The notes under the pieces: model-generated
What the model saw: only the letters and a program-made list of their open reading frames with translations
Databases searched by the model: none
Told to the model about the DNA's origin: nothing
Made by a program: the position numbers and the translations under genes
NCBI GenBank assembly: GCA_045133795.1
Contig: JBGUUT010000115.1
Coordinates: 1 to 63,978, forward strand
Source of the DNA: RGIG8597 sp045133795
GTDB taxonomy: Bacteria > Spirochaetota > GWE2-31-10
Length of the DNA stretch: 63,978 nt
Direction: 5' to 3'
Shown here: one piece after another, positions 1-7,985 of the stretch
Layout of the letters: every line of letters starts with the position of its first letter
Position numbering within the stretch: position 1 is the first letter of the stretch

Positions 1-1
1 A

Positions 2-163
2 TTTCAAAGAATAAAGGCAACGTCTTTGATTTGCGGAAGTTTGTGCCTTGTCGGATTCTTTGGGACTATATTTATAAATGAAAATATTTTGTACACCGCT
101 CCGTTTGGATACGGATTCGGGACAATAATTCTTTGCTTACAAATGTTTCATCTTGAAGATTAA
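2..163 (+). CDS. C-terminal end of a membrane protein (partial)
   Basis: This frame is open from the left edge and ends with TAA at 161-163. The visible 53 residues contain two hydrophobic stretches, around LICGSLCLVGFFGTIFI and FGTIILCLQMF, so it looks like the tail of an integral membrane protein. The rest lies outside the window and the family cannot be named. It reads in the same direction as the hydrolase that follows after about 85 bases. Without the upstream part, chance cannot be fully excluded. Confidence 0.45.
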   Translation, partial: FQRIKATSLICGSLCLVGFFGTIFINENILYTAPFGYGFGTIILCLQMFHLED

Positions 164-248
164 TCAGTTAAAAAATTAAATATACGGAAGCGGGAAATGT
201 CAAAAAAATTGAAATAATGCGTTAAATCAAGAAAGAGAGTAGGTGGTA

Positions 249-1082
249 ATGAAAGATTATTTGCGAGAAATGTGTAGTTATCCCGGTTTGTATTATAAAC
301 TGGCGAAAGTTAAGAAAATAATAAAAGGGCAGCGTGTTGATTTCGGTAAGGCAAAGAATCAATTCTTTTTGTATTTTAAACCGAATCATGAAATAAAAGA
401 TAAGGTAATTGTTTGGATTCACGGCGGCGGTTGGAATGCGGGAACTCCGTATGATTTTGAATATGTAGGACAATATTTTGCTCAGGCTGGTTATCATTGC
501 GTGTCGTTAGGTTATCGATTGTCTCCTAAAAATAAGTTTCCGGTACAGATAGAAGATGTATGTGTGGCTTATAATAAAGCAATTGAATATTTGAAAGAGC
601 AAGGTGTAGATTGTTCAAAAGTAGTCGTTACCGGACCGTCGGCAGGAGCTCATTTGTCGGCGATTTTGTGTTATGGAAAAAAATATCAAGATAAATTCGG
701 CGTAGATATTGAGCCGATTGCGGGATTTATCGGTGTTGCCGGTGTATATTCTTTTCGCATAAAGATAATAAATACAGTTCGTGTGCTTCTGTCGCAACTT
801 TTTGCAAAAGGTTATGACAGAGCTGACGGTGAGCCGTGTGCTTTATTCACGGCGAATCATATTCCGATGTTGTTGATACACAGCAAGCATGACGGTTTGA
901 TAGATTATTCTCAGGCACAAGAATTTTATCAAACAGCGAAAAATGTCGGGCAAAAATGCGAATTGTACGAAGTAACGGATAAAATGAATACACATTCGGC
1001 GTACAGTGCCGGAATGTTTTTGGAAACACGGGAAAATAATAAAGCCTTGGATAAACTTTTTTCGTGGATTGAGGAAATATAA
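249..1082 (+). CDS. Alpha/beta hydrolase (esterase/lipase family)
   Basis: A 277-aa soluble protein with the hallmarks of the hormone-sensitive-lipase/carboxylesterase type of alpha/beta hydrolase. The oxyanion-hole motif HGGGWN is followed by the nucleophile elbow GPSAGAH (catalytic Ser). A late Asp in HSKHDGLID and a His in NTHSAYS are plausible members of the triad. There is no signal peptide, so it should act in the cytoplasm on a carboxyl ester or acyl substrate. The ATG at 249 sits nine bases after a GAGAG ribosome binding site (235-239). An in-frame GTG at 243 is a less likely start. It is a single gene followed by a gene-free stretch. The substrate is unknown. Confidence 0.85.
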   Translation: MKDYLREMCSYPGLYYKLAKVKKIIKGQRVDFGKAKNQFFLYFKPNHEIKDKVIVWIHGGGWNAGTPYDFEYVGQYFAQAGYHCVSLGYRLSPKNKFPVQIEDVCVAYNKAIEYLKEQGVDCSKVVVTGPSAGAHLSAILCYGKKYQDKFGVDIEPIAGFIGVAGVYSFRIKIINTVRVLLSQLFAKGYDRADGEPCALFTANHIPMLLIHSKHDGLIDYSQAQEFYQTAKNVGQKCELYEVTDKMNTHSAYSAGMFLETRENNKALDKLFSWIEEI

Positions 1083-1261
1083 GGTGTTTTGCGGGCAAAG
1101 CTTTATAAACCATTCTGGTTTTTCTCGGTTCTGCCGGACAAGCCGGTGATGGAACTAAACTTTCTTCGGAGCTTTTAAGAAACTCTCTCTTAAGTTCAAG
1201 TTTTCATTTGCCGTGTAAACCGGCACTGAAATATAACTTTGGGTCAAAGTTGGTAGTTGTT

Positions 1262-1305
1262 AGGGCACTTTCTCTTTTTTTGCAATCAAAAAGAGAAAGT
1301 ACCCT
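1262..1305. repeat. Long inverted repeat (hairpin)
   Basis: Arms at 1262-1279 and 1288-1305 are 18 bases each and complementary except for one position, with an eight-base loop. The arms carry the purine/pyrimidine core CTTTCTCTTTTT. It could end rightward transcription from the hydrolase gene or be a dispersed intergenic repeat. Confidence 0.65.
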
Positions 1306-1495
1306 ATAACCCGAAAGAGAAAAAACATGCTAAAGTTTTTGGTAATAAATATTCATTGTAACAATAAAACTAAAGCAAACCTTAAGAAATTAGCCTAATG
1401 GTACTTCATTCTCTCTTTTTTCACTTTTCGGTTGCAGACCGTAATCTCGTAGTGTCCAGGACGATGCTTCCGTTGCGTAAAGAGGGATAACCATA

Positions 1496-1526
1496 AAAAA
1501 TGCGGAGGTTTTTCCTCCGCATTTTT
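1496..1526 (-). terminator. Rho-independent terminator of the repeat lipoprotein gene
   Basis: Thirteen-base perfect arms (1496-1508 and 1514-1526) around the core GCGGAGG/CCTCCGC with a five-base loop. On the minus strand the stem ends in a T-run. It lies 12 bases past the stop of the lipoprotein gene. Confidence 0.9.
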
Positions 1527-1537
1527 AAGATTAAAAA

Positions 1538-4459
1538 CTATTGTTTTGTTATTTCCACATTAAAAATAGTTGTACAACCTTCATAAGTAACCGTCAAAGT
1601 TTGAGTACCGACTACAGACGAATCAAAACCGCTTACCATATTTGAAGTTACTTCTACACTAGAAGTTGAATCGTCAGAATAATAAGCTTCAACTGCAAGT
1701 CCTGTCAAATCAAGCTCTTCTCCTACAACGTAAGAAGTTTTATTTGGGTAACTTGTAATACTTATACTTGAAACTGAAATTAAAACAAACTCGCCTGATA
1801 TTTTTACTTTCATATTAACTTTATCAAAAGTAATTGTATATTCATTGCCAACAATAAAGCCATTTAATCCTAAACTAAATTTTGTTGCACTATCTGAAAT
1901 ACTGTTTCCGTCTTCATCTTCAGCTTCTATTTCATCGTTTGTTGCAAAATAGACTTCGGCTTCTTTATCAGCTTCTAAGATTGTAAAATCTGTAGTAGGA
2001 TTTTCTTTATTATACGCCTGATATTGTTCCAACCAGCCATTTTCTGTTGTAAATTTAAAACCATATGGAAAAGGCGTGATTGATTCTGCAGTGAAAGTAA
2101 ATGTCCACACGTCATTTTCACCTTTTGTCAGAGCATCTGCACTGCCGACACTTTCAGAACCTGCCCAATTAACACCGTTTAGACCGGAAAGGAAAATACT
2201 ACCAGGTTCTAACTCTATCCATTTAGCGTAGAGTGTCACATCAGCCTTTCTTTCTGAAAAATTATAAAATTGGGTTATTTTCTCAGAACTAAAGTCTTCA
2301 GTCTCATACCATCCGGCGAATATATAGCCATCTTTTGTAGCTTCTTCTACCGTTACCCAAGATTCATCCTCTGTATAGAAAGATGGATTATTCGGACTAT
2401 TAACACCGCCGTCGAGTACGTAAGTGATTATGTAGGTATTTTTTAGTTCTACTACTTCTACATCAAAAGTTGTTGTACAACCGCCGTAAGTAATCGTCAA
2501 TGTTTGAATACCGACTACAGACGAATCAAAACCGCTTACCATGTTTGAAGTTACATTTACATAAGAAGTTGAACCGTCTGAATAAGTTGTTTCCACTCTA
2601 AGCCAGTTCAAATTTAATTCTTCACCAACAATGTATGATGTTTTCTCCGGGTAACTTATAATGCTTATACTTGAAATTGAGACAGCAACAAACTTACCTG
2701 ATATTTTTACTTTCATATTAGCTTTATTAAAAGTAATCGTATATTCATTGCCTACGATGAATCTATTTAATCCTGAATCAAATTTTGTCGCACTATCTGA
2801 AATCCTGTTTCCGTTTTCATCTTCAGTTTCCAATTCTATATTTGTTGCAAAATAAACACCAGCTTCTTTATCTGATTCTAAGATTGTGTAATCTGTAGTA
2901 GGATTTTCTTTATTATATGCCTGATATTGTTCCATCCAACCATTTTCTGTTGTAAATTTAAAACCATATGGAAAAGGCATGGTTGATTCTGCAGTGAAAG
3001 TAAATGTCCACACGTCATTTTCACCTTTTGTCATAGCATCTGCACTGCCTACACTTTCAGAAACCGCCCAATTAACACCATTCAAACCGGAAAGGAAAAT
3101 ACTACCAGGTTCTAACTCTATCCATTTAACGTAGAGTGTCACATCAGCCTTTCTTTCTGCAAAATTATAAAATTGGGTTATTTTCTCAGAACTAAAGTCT
3201 TCAGTTTCATACCATCCGGCGAATATATAGCCATCTTTTGTTGGTGCTTCTACATTTACATAATATTCATCTTCTGTATAGAAAGTCGGATTGTATGGAC
3301 TATTAACACCGCCGTTTAGTACATAAGTAATTTTGTAACCTTTTATCCATTTAGCATAGAGAATCACGTCTGATGTTTTCTCACCCTCATACCAAACTTT
3401 TATCGCCTCTCCGGAAAAGTCTGCAGTTTCGTACCATCCGAGGAATATATAACCGTCTTTTGTAGGATCTCGTAAGGCAACATATTCATCTTCCGTAAAA
3501 GTGTATTTATTTTTCGGGTTGTTAACACCGCCGTCGAGTACATAAGTGATTTTGAATTCGTTTTCTGCAAGTTGAATTGCGTACAATGTCACGCTTTCGG
3601 CAAAAATTACAGAACCGCTGTAAGATAAACCACTACCGTCGGCTTTTGTATTCCAATGTGAAAACTTAGCATTTGTCAATGCTGGCAAATCTACACTTTT
3701 GTCAGATGTAGTTTCGATTGCTGCCGGAGCAGTTTCATTGATTCCGTTTGTGTTAAAAGTAATTGTAACTTTTACCGCAGGTTCTGATTCTTTTTCCCAT
3801 TTTGCATAGAGTGTTACATTCGCTGTTTTATCTCCGGCAGCCCAGCCTTTTATCGCATTACCGGAAAAATCTCTGTTTTCATACCAGCCGAGGAAATTAT
3901 AACCGTCTTTTGATGGATTTTTCAATCCGATAAAATTCTCTTCCGTAAATAAAAACGGATTAGCCGAGTTATTAATACCGCCGTCGAGTACGTAAGTGAT
4001 TTTGAATTCATTTTCTGCAAGTTGGATTGCGTACAATGTCACGCTTTCGGCAAAAGTTGCAGTTCCGTTGTAAGATAAACCGCTACCGTCGGCTTTTGTA
4101 TTCCAATGTGAAAACTTAGCATTTGTCAATGCCGGTAAATCAACTGTTTTATTAACTGTGGTTTCGATTGCTACCGGAGCAGTTTCATTGATTCCGTTTG
4201 TGTTAAAAGTAATTGTAACTTTTACCGCAGGTTTTTCAGTATTTCCGTTATTTTCTCCGCCTTGATTATTTCCGTTGTTTTCATTGTCAGAGTTATTTTC
4301 GCCGTTTTCTCCGTCTTGATTATTATTACCTCCTTCTTGAGTTGTGTTGTTTCCACTGTTGTTGCTTCCGCCGTCATCATTAACCGGTTGACAGCTAAAC
4401 ATCATTGCCAAAAGCATAAAGATTATACTTAGGCTTTTTGTTAGATTTTTGAGTCTCAT
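1538..4459 (-). CDS. Large repeat lipoprotein with InlB B-type (Listeria-Bacteroides) repeats and Big_3-like Ig domains
   Basis: A 973-aa predicted surface or periplasmic lipoprotein. A signal peptide ends in a lipobox with Cys23 (MMFSC). Residues 24-75 form an Asn/Gly/Glu linker. Residues 78-227 and 228-377 are two copies of a 150-aa unit, each with KITYVLDGG, DGYxFLGWYE and LYAKW signatures of Flg_new/InlB B repeats. Residues about 375-672 and 676-973 are two copies of a roughly 301-aa unit: a B-repeat, a FLSGLNGVNWA beta domain (starch-binding-like look, not proven) and an Ig-like domain resembling Big_3 (SYxxKTSYxVGEEL). Start ATG at 4459 has an AGGGAG site. It is divergent from an XRE regulator and has a strong sigma-70 promoter containing a palindrome. 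Adhesion or glycan binding is a guess from domain type. Confidence 0.88.
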   Translation of the reverse strand: MRLKNLTKSLSIIFMLLAMMFSCQPVNDDGGSNNSGNNTTQEGGNNNQDGENGENNSDNENNGNNQGGENNGNTEKPAVKVTITFNTNGINETAPVAIETTVNKTVDLPALTNAKFSHWNTKADGSGLSYNGTATFAESVTLYAIQLAENEFKITYVLDGGINNSANPFLFTEENFIGLKNPSKDGYNFLGWYENRDFSGNAIKGWAAGDKTANVTLYAKWEKESEPAVKVTITFNTNGINETAPAAIETTSDKSVDLPALTNAKFSHWNTKADGSGLSYSGSVIFAESVTLYAIQLAENEFKITYVLDGGVNNPKNKYTFTEDEYVALRDPTKDGYIFLGWYETADFSGEAIKVWYEGEKTSDVILYAKWIKGYKITYVLNGGVNSPYNPTFYTEDEYYVNVEAPTKDGYIFAGWYETEDFSSEKITQFYNFAERKADVTLYVKWIELEPGSIFLSGLNGVNWAVSESVGSADAMTKGENDVWTFTFTAESTMPFPYGFKFTTENGWMEQYQAYNKENPTTDYTILESDKEAGVYFATNIELETEDENGNRISDSATKFDSGLNRFIVGNEYTITFNKANMKVKISGKFVAVSISSISIISYPEKTSYIVGEELNLNWLRVETTYSDGSTSYVNVTSNMVSGFDSSVVGIQTLTITYGGCTTTFDVEVVELKNTYIITYVLDGGVNSPNNPSFYTEDESWVTVEEATKDGYIFAGWYETEDFSSEKITQFYNFSERKADVTLYAKWIELEPGSIFLSGLNGVNWAGSESVGSADALTKGENDVWTFTFTAESITPFPYGFKFTTENGWLEQYQAYNKENPTTDFTILEADKEAEVYFATNDEIEAEDEDGNSISDSATKFSLGLNGFIVGNEYTITFDKVNMKVKISGEFVLISVSSISITSYPNKTSYVVGEELDLTGLAVEAYYSDDSTSSVEVTSNMVSGFDSSVVGTQTLTVTYEGCTTIFNVEITKQ

Positions 4460-4484
4460 ATATTTTACTCCCTAAATAATAATA

Positions 4485-4495
4485 TAGTCAGACTA
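4485..4495. promoter_or_regulatory. Small palindrome in the 5' leader of the lipoprotein gene
   Basis: TAGTCAGACTA is an 11-bp perfect palindrome between the predicted transcription start and the ribosome binding site of the repeat lipoprotein. It shares the AGT-gap-ACT look with the palindromes at 4515 and 4539, so it may be an accessory operator. It is short enough to arise by chance. Confidence 0.3.
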
Positions 4496-4514
4496 ATAAA
4501 ATTCTTATTTTACC

Positions 4515-4525
4515 CAGTTTGACTG
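4515..4525. promoter_or_regulatory. Small inverted repeat near the lipoprotein transcription start
   Basis: CAGT-TTG-ACTG lies just downstream of the predicted start of transcription (near 4528, minus strand). It resembles the half-sites of the neighbouring palindromes and may be a second operator. Confidence 0.3.
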
Positions 4526-4534
4526 ATAAAAGCC

Positions 4535-4563
4535 ATTATACACTCAGTGTAATTTTATTTCAA
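4535..4563 (-). promoter_or_regulatory. Sigma-70 promoter of the repeat lipoprotein gene
   Basis: On the minus strand, TTGAAA (4558-4563) and TATAAT (4535-4540) are separated by exactly 17 bases. The predicted start near 4528 gives a leader of about 70 bases before the ATG at 4459. Confidence 0.8.
4539..4551. promoter_or_regulatory. Operator-like palindrome between -35 and -10
   Basis: TACACT-C-AGTGTA is a 13-bp perfect inverted repeat lying in the spacer and overlapping the -10 of the lipoprotein promoter. A protein bound here would block RNA polymerase. The divergent XRE-family protein is the obvious candidate; this is inference. Confidence 0.55.
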
Positions 4564-4592
4564 TTAGAAAAATATCATCATATACTGATAAT

Positions 4593-4904
4593 ATGATAAG
4601 GAATCATGTTGTTTTTATTCAGAATCTAAAAAGAATCAGAAAGCTCAAAAACTTGTCTCAGGCACAATTAGCAGAACTTTGCGAAGTTTCTACGGGAACA
4701 ATCGGAAATATAGAATGCGGATTGGCTAAACCTTCATTTGATTTGATTTTAACTATGGCAGAAATATTGAAAATTCATCCGGCATATCTTTTTGCAACAG
4801 ATGATTTATTATTGAAACCTCTGGAGACATCGGAAGAACATCTTTTATTAAAAGAGTTTTACGACAAACTAAAAAATCATTTTGTAAAATTTACAGAGGA
4901 ATAA
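4593..4904 (+). CDS. XRE-family helix-turn-helix regulator
   Basis: A 103-aa protein. Residues about 10-65 form a Cro/C1-type HTH (LSQAQLAELCEVSTGTIGNI, with SQxxLA and the T-IGNIE recognition region), followed by a short acidic helix tail. It probably binds DNA as a dimer and may repress the divergent repeat lipoprotein gene. There is no Shine-Dalgarno site before the ATG. TATACT at 4581-4586 is only six bases upstream, so the mRNA may be leaderless. The -35 is poor. Confidence 0.85.
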   Translation: MIRNHVVFIQNLKRIRKLKNLSQAQLAELCEVSTGTIGNIECGLAKPSFDLILTMAEILKIHPAYLFATDDLLLKPLETSEEHLLLKEFYDKLKNHFVKFTEE

Positions 4905-4910
4905 TAAGGA

Positions 4911-4954
4911 AAAAATGTACCTGAAAAAATCGAAGTCTTTTAAGGTACATTTTT
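4911..4954. terminator. Bidirectional terminator
   Basis: Perfect 12-base arms (4911-4922 and 4943-4954, core TGTACCT/AGGTACA) flanked by A- and T-runs on both sides. It lies between the convergent XRE gene and the metal permease gene and can serve both. Confidence 0.85.
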
Positions 4955-4971
4955 CTTTCAGTTATAAAAAC

Positions 4972-5787
4972 TTACTTCATGACCTTCCCGACAACCGCAA
5001 ATATTAAAAACAAGATTAGATTTGCGACTACAATACTTGCTCCGGTCGGTGCCGACCATATAAAAGAGGCTACAAGTCCGATAAAAAAACAAATTACCGA
5101 GAGTATTGCTGATGAAATTGTGACACTGCGAAAGCTTTTAAACACTCGCATAGATGTCAATACGGGGAAAATTATAAGGCTGGAAATCATCATTGCCCCC
5201 ATTAAACGCATTCCTACGACGATTGTCAAAGCCGTAAGCAATGCAATCATGCGGTTGTATTTTGAAGAGGATATTCCGCCGGCAGTAGCAAAAGGTTCGT
5301 CGAATGTCACGGCAAATATGCGGTGATAACATAAGATAAATAGTGTCAGTACGATAATGCTCAGTATTATCGACAGAGTGACATCGATTTTGCTCAGTGC
5401 TAAAATTGAGCCGAATAAATATGCCGTAACATCTGTATTTAAACCACAAGTTACTGATGTAACTAAAATCCCGATTGCTAATGCACTTGTCGAAATTAAT
5501 GCGATTGCGGCGTCACCTTTTATTCCGGAATCAGAAGAACTGATACGTAACAAAAAAAATGCAGCGATTAACGAAACCGGAAGTGAAACTATCAACGGCG
5601 TAACGTTTAATGCCATAGCTATTGCAATAGCTCCGAAACCTACATGGCTGAGTCCATCGCCAATCATGGAATAACGTTTCAATACTAAAATTATTCCCAG
5701 CAGTGCAGAACACAATGCAACTAAAGAGCCGGCAACTAATGCTCGTAAAATAAAATCGTATGAAAATAAATCTAGAATCTTTATCAT
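4972..5787 (-). CDS. znuB: Metal (Zn/Mn) ABC transporter permease, ABC-3 family
   Basis: A 271-aa integral membrane protein with about eight hydrophobic segments. It has the ABC-3 permease style (ALLGIILVLKRYSMIGDGLSH near the N-terminus, GMRLMGAMMISSLIIFP later). It forms the membrane channel for the ATPase and binding protein upstream. The chosen ATG at 5787 overlaps the ATPase stop as ATGA, which implies translational coupling. A longer reading to 5862 would run deep into the ATPase gene and is unlikely. Zinc is favoured by the His-rich binding protein, but manganese is possible. Confidence 0.9.
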   Translation of the reverse strand: MIKILDLFSYDFILRALVAGSLVALCSALLGIILVLKRYSMIGDGLSHVGFGAIAIAMALNVTPLIVSLPVSLIAAFFLLRISSSDSGIKGDAAIALISTSALAIGILVTSVTCGLNTDVTAYLFGSILALSKIDVTLSIILSIIVLTLFILCYHRIFAVTFDEPFATAGGISSSKYNRMIALLTALTIVVGMRLMGAMMISSLIIFPVLTSMRVFKSFRSVTISSAILSVICFFIGLVASFIWSAPTGASIVVANLILFLIFAVVGKVMK

Positions 5788-6557
5788 GACGGAAATACTC
5801 CTACTTTTATATGGCTGGCTGTACAATCGCTGCCGCAATGTGTACATGCATGTGTAGAACATGTTTCTACAGTCGTCATTTCATTATAAAAATGCGTTTT
5901 CTTATAATCTTCCGAAGTACCGAAAAACAGTGCGTTGTTGTTCATGTGTAAAATGTGAGTGGCATTTTGTACGGCACGATGAATGTCATGAGAAATCATC
6001 AAGACAGCAAGACCTTCTTCACGATTTCTGTTTCGTACAATCGAATAAAGCTCATCTGTGACAATCGGGTCAAGTCCGTTTACCGGCTCATCTAAAATCA
6101 GAAGTTCTGAGGCTGCACAAAAAGCTCGTGCTAAAAGAACACGTTGCATTTGTCCGCCTGAAAGCTCTTTAAACGACTTCTTTGTCAGTTTTTCTAATCC
6201 TAGTTTATAAATTTGTTCTTTAGCTCGTTTTTTTTCTTTTGCGGAATAAAAAGGCAAAAAACTTTGTGATAAACAGCCGGACATTACGACTTCACGGACA
6301 GTGGCAGGGAAATCTCGTTGTGTCATATTTTGCTGTCCGAGATATCCGATTCCCTTGCAATTTTTTTCAATCTTGCCGGCGTGCGGTTTGCACATACCGA
6401 GTATTGATTTTATCAAAGTTGATTTTCCGGAACCGTTTGCTCCGACAACGCATAAATAATCTCCCTCATGTAATGAAAAAGAAACGTTATCTACTGCGAT
6501 AAGGGAACCGTAATTTACGCATACATTTTGACATGAAATTAATTCTTTTTTTTCCAT
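5784..6557 (-). CDS. znuC: Metal ABC transporter ATPase with a Cys/His C-terminal tail
   Basis: A 257-aa ATPase. Walker A is GANGSGKST (about residues 40-48), the signature is LSGGQMQRV, Walker B is LLILDEPVNGLDP and the switch His is in MISHD. It powers the permease encoded next (4-bp overlap). The last 25 residues are unusual: Cys233, His236, Cys238, His240, Cys241, Cys245 and His249 form a compact metal-ligand cluster not needed for the ATPase fold. It may sense or buffer the transported metal. Start ATG has an AAGG site 10 bases upstream. It lies 15 bases after the binding-protein gene in the same operon. Confidence 0.92.
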   Translation of the reverse strand: MEKKELISCQNVCVNYGSLIAVDNVSFSLHEGDYLCVVGANGSGKSTLIKSILGMCKPHAGKIEKNCKGIGYLGQQNMTQRDFPATVREVVMSGCLSQSFLPFYSAKEKKRAKEQIYKLGLEKLTKKSFKELSGGQMQRVLLARAFCAASELLILDEPVNGLDPIVTDELYSIVRNRNREEGLAVLMISHDIHRAVQNATHILHMNNNALFFGTSEDYKKTHFYNEMTTVETCSTHACTHCGSDCTASHIKVGVFPS

Positions 6558-6572
6558 AAAAACTAACCTTTT

Positions 6573-7550
6573 TTATTTTAAGCCTTCATCTAATGCTTTT
6601 GCATTTGCGTAAAGAGTATCAATATAAGTCATTTCATTATTAAACTGTGTTTGTGTAAGATTGTGAGCTGCATTCAGTTCCAATATTTTAACTCCGGCAC
6701 TGTCGGCAATTGTTTGTGCTATTCGGCGATTACTCATTTCTATTGTAAAAACAGCGGGAAGCTCTTTATCTTTTATCGTTTTCACAAGTTGTACGATAGT
6801 TGCAGGGCTGACTTCTACAGCAGAACTGCAACCGCCAAATGCAGCTTGATATTCTAAATTAAATTCTTGAGCAAAATATTTCAATGGGAAGCGGTCCCCC
6901 ATTACAATGAGTTTTGTTTGCTTTGTGTTTAAAATATTTTCTATTGCAACTTTTGCTTTTACGATTTCGTTTTTGTAAATAGTCGCATTTGCTTGATAGA
7001 AAACTGCATTTGCAGGATTACAATCGCTTAATGCAATAACGAGTTTATCTATCAATTCCAAAGCATTTGTCGGTGATGTCCATACGTGTTCATCAACTTC
7101 ATGACGGTGTATGTCGTGATTGTGGTCTTCAGCGTTACAATTTTCGTGAATGTCATGGTTATTTATATTTTCCATTAATTTAAAAATGTGAGACGGCGGA
7201 TTTTTTAAAGTTGATAATAATTTATTGACCCATTCATCACTTTCTCCGCCGGTATAAATGAAAATATCGGCATTTTCTATTGTGATGATATCTTTTGGAG
7301 ACGGTTCAAAAGAATGAAGGTCTGTTCCCGGTTTTAAAATCATTTGCAAATCGGCAGTAGTGTTTTGCATTCCGGAGAAAAGTTTGTTTTTTTCTGCGGT
7401 TCCGATTCCACAAACAGCACGGGCTAAATCGTAGCACATAAAATTTGTAGTTACCACAGAAAAGCTTGTTGTTACTGTCGACGTTCCTTTTTTATTACAA
7501 GCAGTCAGCAATATTAAGCATAAAATTCCCGATAAAATCTGTTTTACCAT
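6573..7550 (-). CDS. znuA: Metal ABC transporter substrate-binding lipoprotein (ZnuA/TroA type)
   Basis: A 325-aa lipoprotein of the cluster A-I (TroA/ZnuA) binding proteins. The signal peptide ends in LLTAC (Cys18). The metal site His is visible in LKPGTDLHSFEPSP, a further His in DEHVWTSP, and the family GDRFPLKYFAQEF motif follows. Residues about 128-153 are a His/Asp/Glu-rich loop (for example NHDIHENC and HNHDIHRHEVDEH), typical of zinc rather than manganese proteins. A GGAGAG site precedes the ATG. It is second in the operon, 11 bases after the Fur-family gene. It captures the metal outside the inner membrane. Confidence 0.92.
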   Translation of the reverse strand: MVKQILSGILCLILLTACNKKGTSTVTTSFSVVTTNFMCYDLARAVCGIGTAEKNKLFSGMQNTTADLQMILKPGTDLHSFEPSPKDIITIENADIFIYTGGESDEWVNKLLSTLKNPPSHIFKLMENINNHDIHENCNAEDHNHDIHRHEVDEHVWTSPTNALELIDKLVIALSDCNPANAVFYQANATIYKNEIVKAKVAIENILNTKQTKLIVMGDRFPLKYFAQEFNLEYQAAFGGCSSAVEVSPATIVQLVKTIKDKELPAVFTIEMSNRRIAQTIADSAGVKILELNAAHNLTQTQFNNEMTYIDTLYANAKALDEGLK

Positions 7551-7561
7551 TATTCTCTCCT

Positions 7562-7960
7562 TTATTTATTGCAATCAACACAAATCCCATAAAGTACGGT
7601 ATGTCCCAAATCCACTACAAAGCCGTGATTATCTGCAACATGTTTTGTAAAAGTAGTCATGGTGTCGCAATCAAGGTGTATTAATTTTCCGCAAGTATTA
7701 CATTTCAGATGATAATGTTTGCTGCAATCTCGCCCTTGAGGAATACCTTGATAACAAGCTCGATTCGCATTCGGAGCAATGAATTTATTTACCAGCTTCT
7801 GCTCTTCAAAGAAAACGAGAGTTCTGTAAATCGTAGCTATAGGAATCTTTGTCCCGTTGAGAGTAACTTCATTTGCGATGTCTTCAACTGTAAACTGTCG
7901 GTCTGTATGTGTCTGTAAAAGATTTAAAATTGCTTCACGTGCTTTAGTGTTAGTTCTCAT
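7562..7960 (-). CDS. Fur-family metalloregulator (Zur-like by context)
   Basis: A 132-aa Fur-family protein. It has an N-terminal winged helix (FTVEDIANEV, IPIATIYRTLVFFEEQKLV) and a C-terminal dimerisation domain with two CxxC pairs (CNTCGK and CVDCNK) that make the structural zinc site, and HYHLKC as regulatory-site ligands. It heads the uptake operon, so zinc-responsive repression (Zur) is likely, although the DNA box looks Fur-like. No Shine-Dalgarno is present. The -10 lies 11 bases before the ATG, so the transcript would be nearly leaderless and self-repressed. Confidence 0.9.
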   Translation of the reverse strand: MRTNTKAREAILNLLQTHTDRQFTVEDIANEVTLNGTKIPIATIYRTLVFFEEQKLVNKFIAPNANRACYQGIPQGRDCSKHYHLKCNTCGKLIHLDCDTMTTFTKHVADNHGFVVDLGHTVLYGICVDCNK

Positions 7961-7962
7961 AA

Positions 7963-7985
7963 TTGAGAATGATTATCATTATCAA
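7963..7985. promoter_or_regulatory. Fur-type operator
   Basis: A near-palindromic 23-bp site containing two overlapping 7-1-7 elements, TGAGAATGATTATCA on plus and TGATAATGATAATCA on minus, each one base from the TGATAAT-N-ATTATCA consensus. It covers the probable -10 of the regulator gene and ends two bases before its start codon. Confidence 0.85.

Larger units (their letters stand above)
1083..1537. other. 455-bp stretch without a gene
   Basis: No credible reading frame is seen. It holds a long hairpin (1262-1305) and, at its right end, the terminator of the leftward lipoprotein gene (1496-1526). The base composition around 1100-1250 is less AT-rich than other spacers here, which may mean a decayed gene or inserted repeat, but I recognise no remnant. 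Confidence 0.5.

Noticed and set aside
222..497. 91-codon minus-strand frame over the hydrolase gene
   Set aside because: Antisense shadow of a clear hydrolase gene.
1538..4459. CRISPR-like repetition inside 1.5-4.5 kb
   Set aside because: The repeats are long coding duplications in frame with the lipoprotein, with no short repeat-spacer pattern.
4979..5674. Two plus-strand frames over the metal permease gene
   Set aside because: Antisense to a recognised ABC-3 permease; no ribosome sites.
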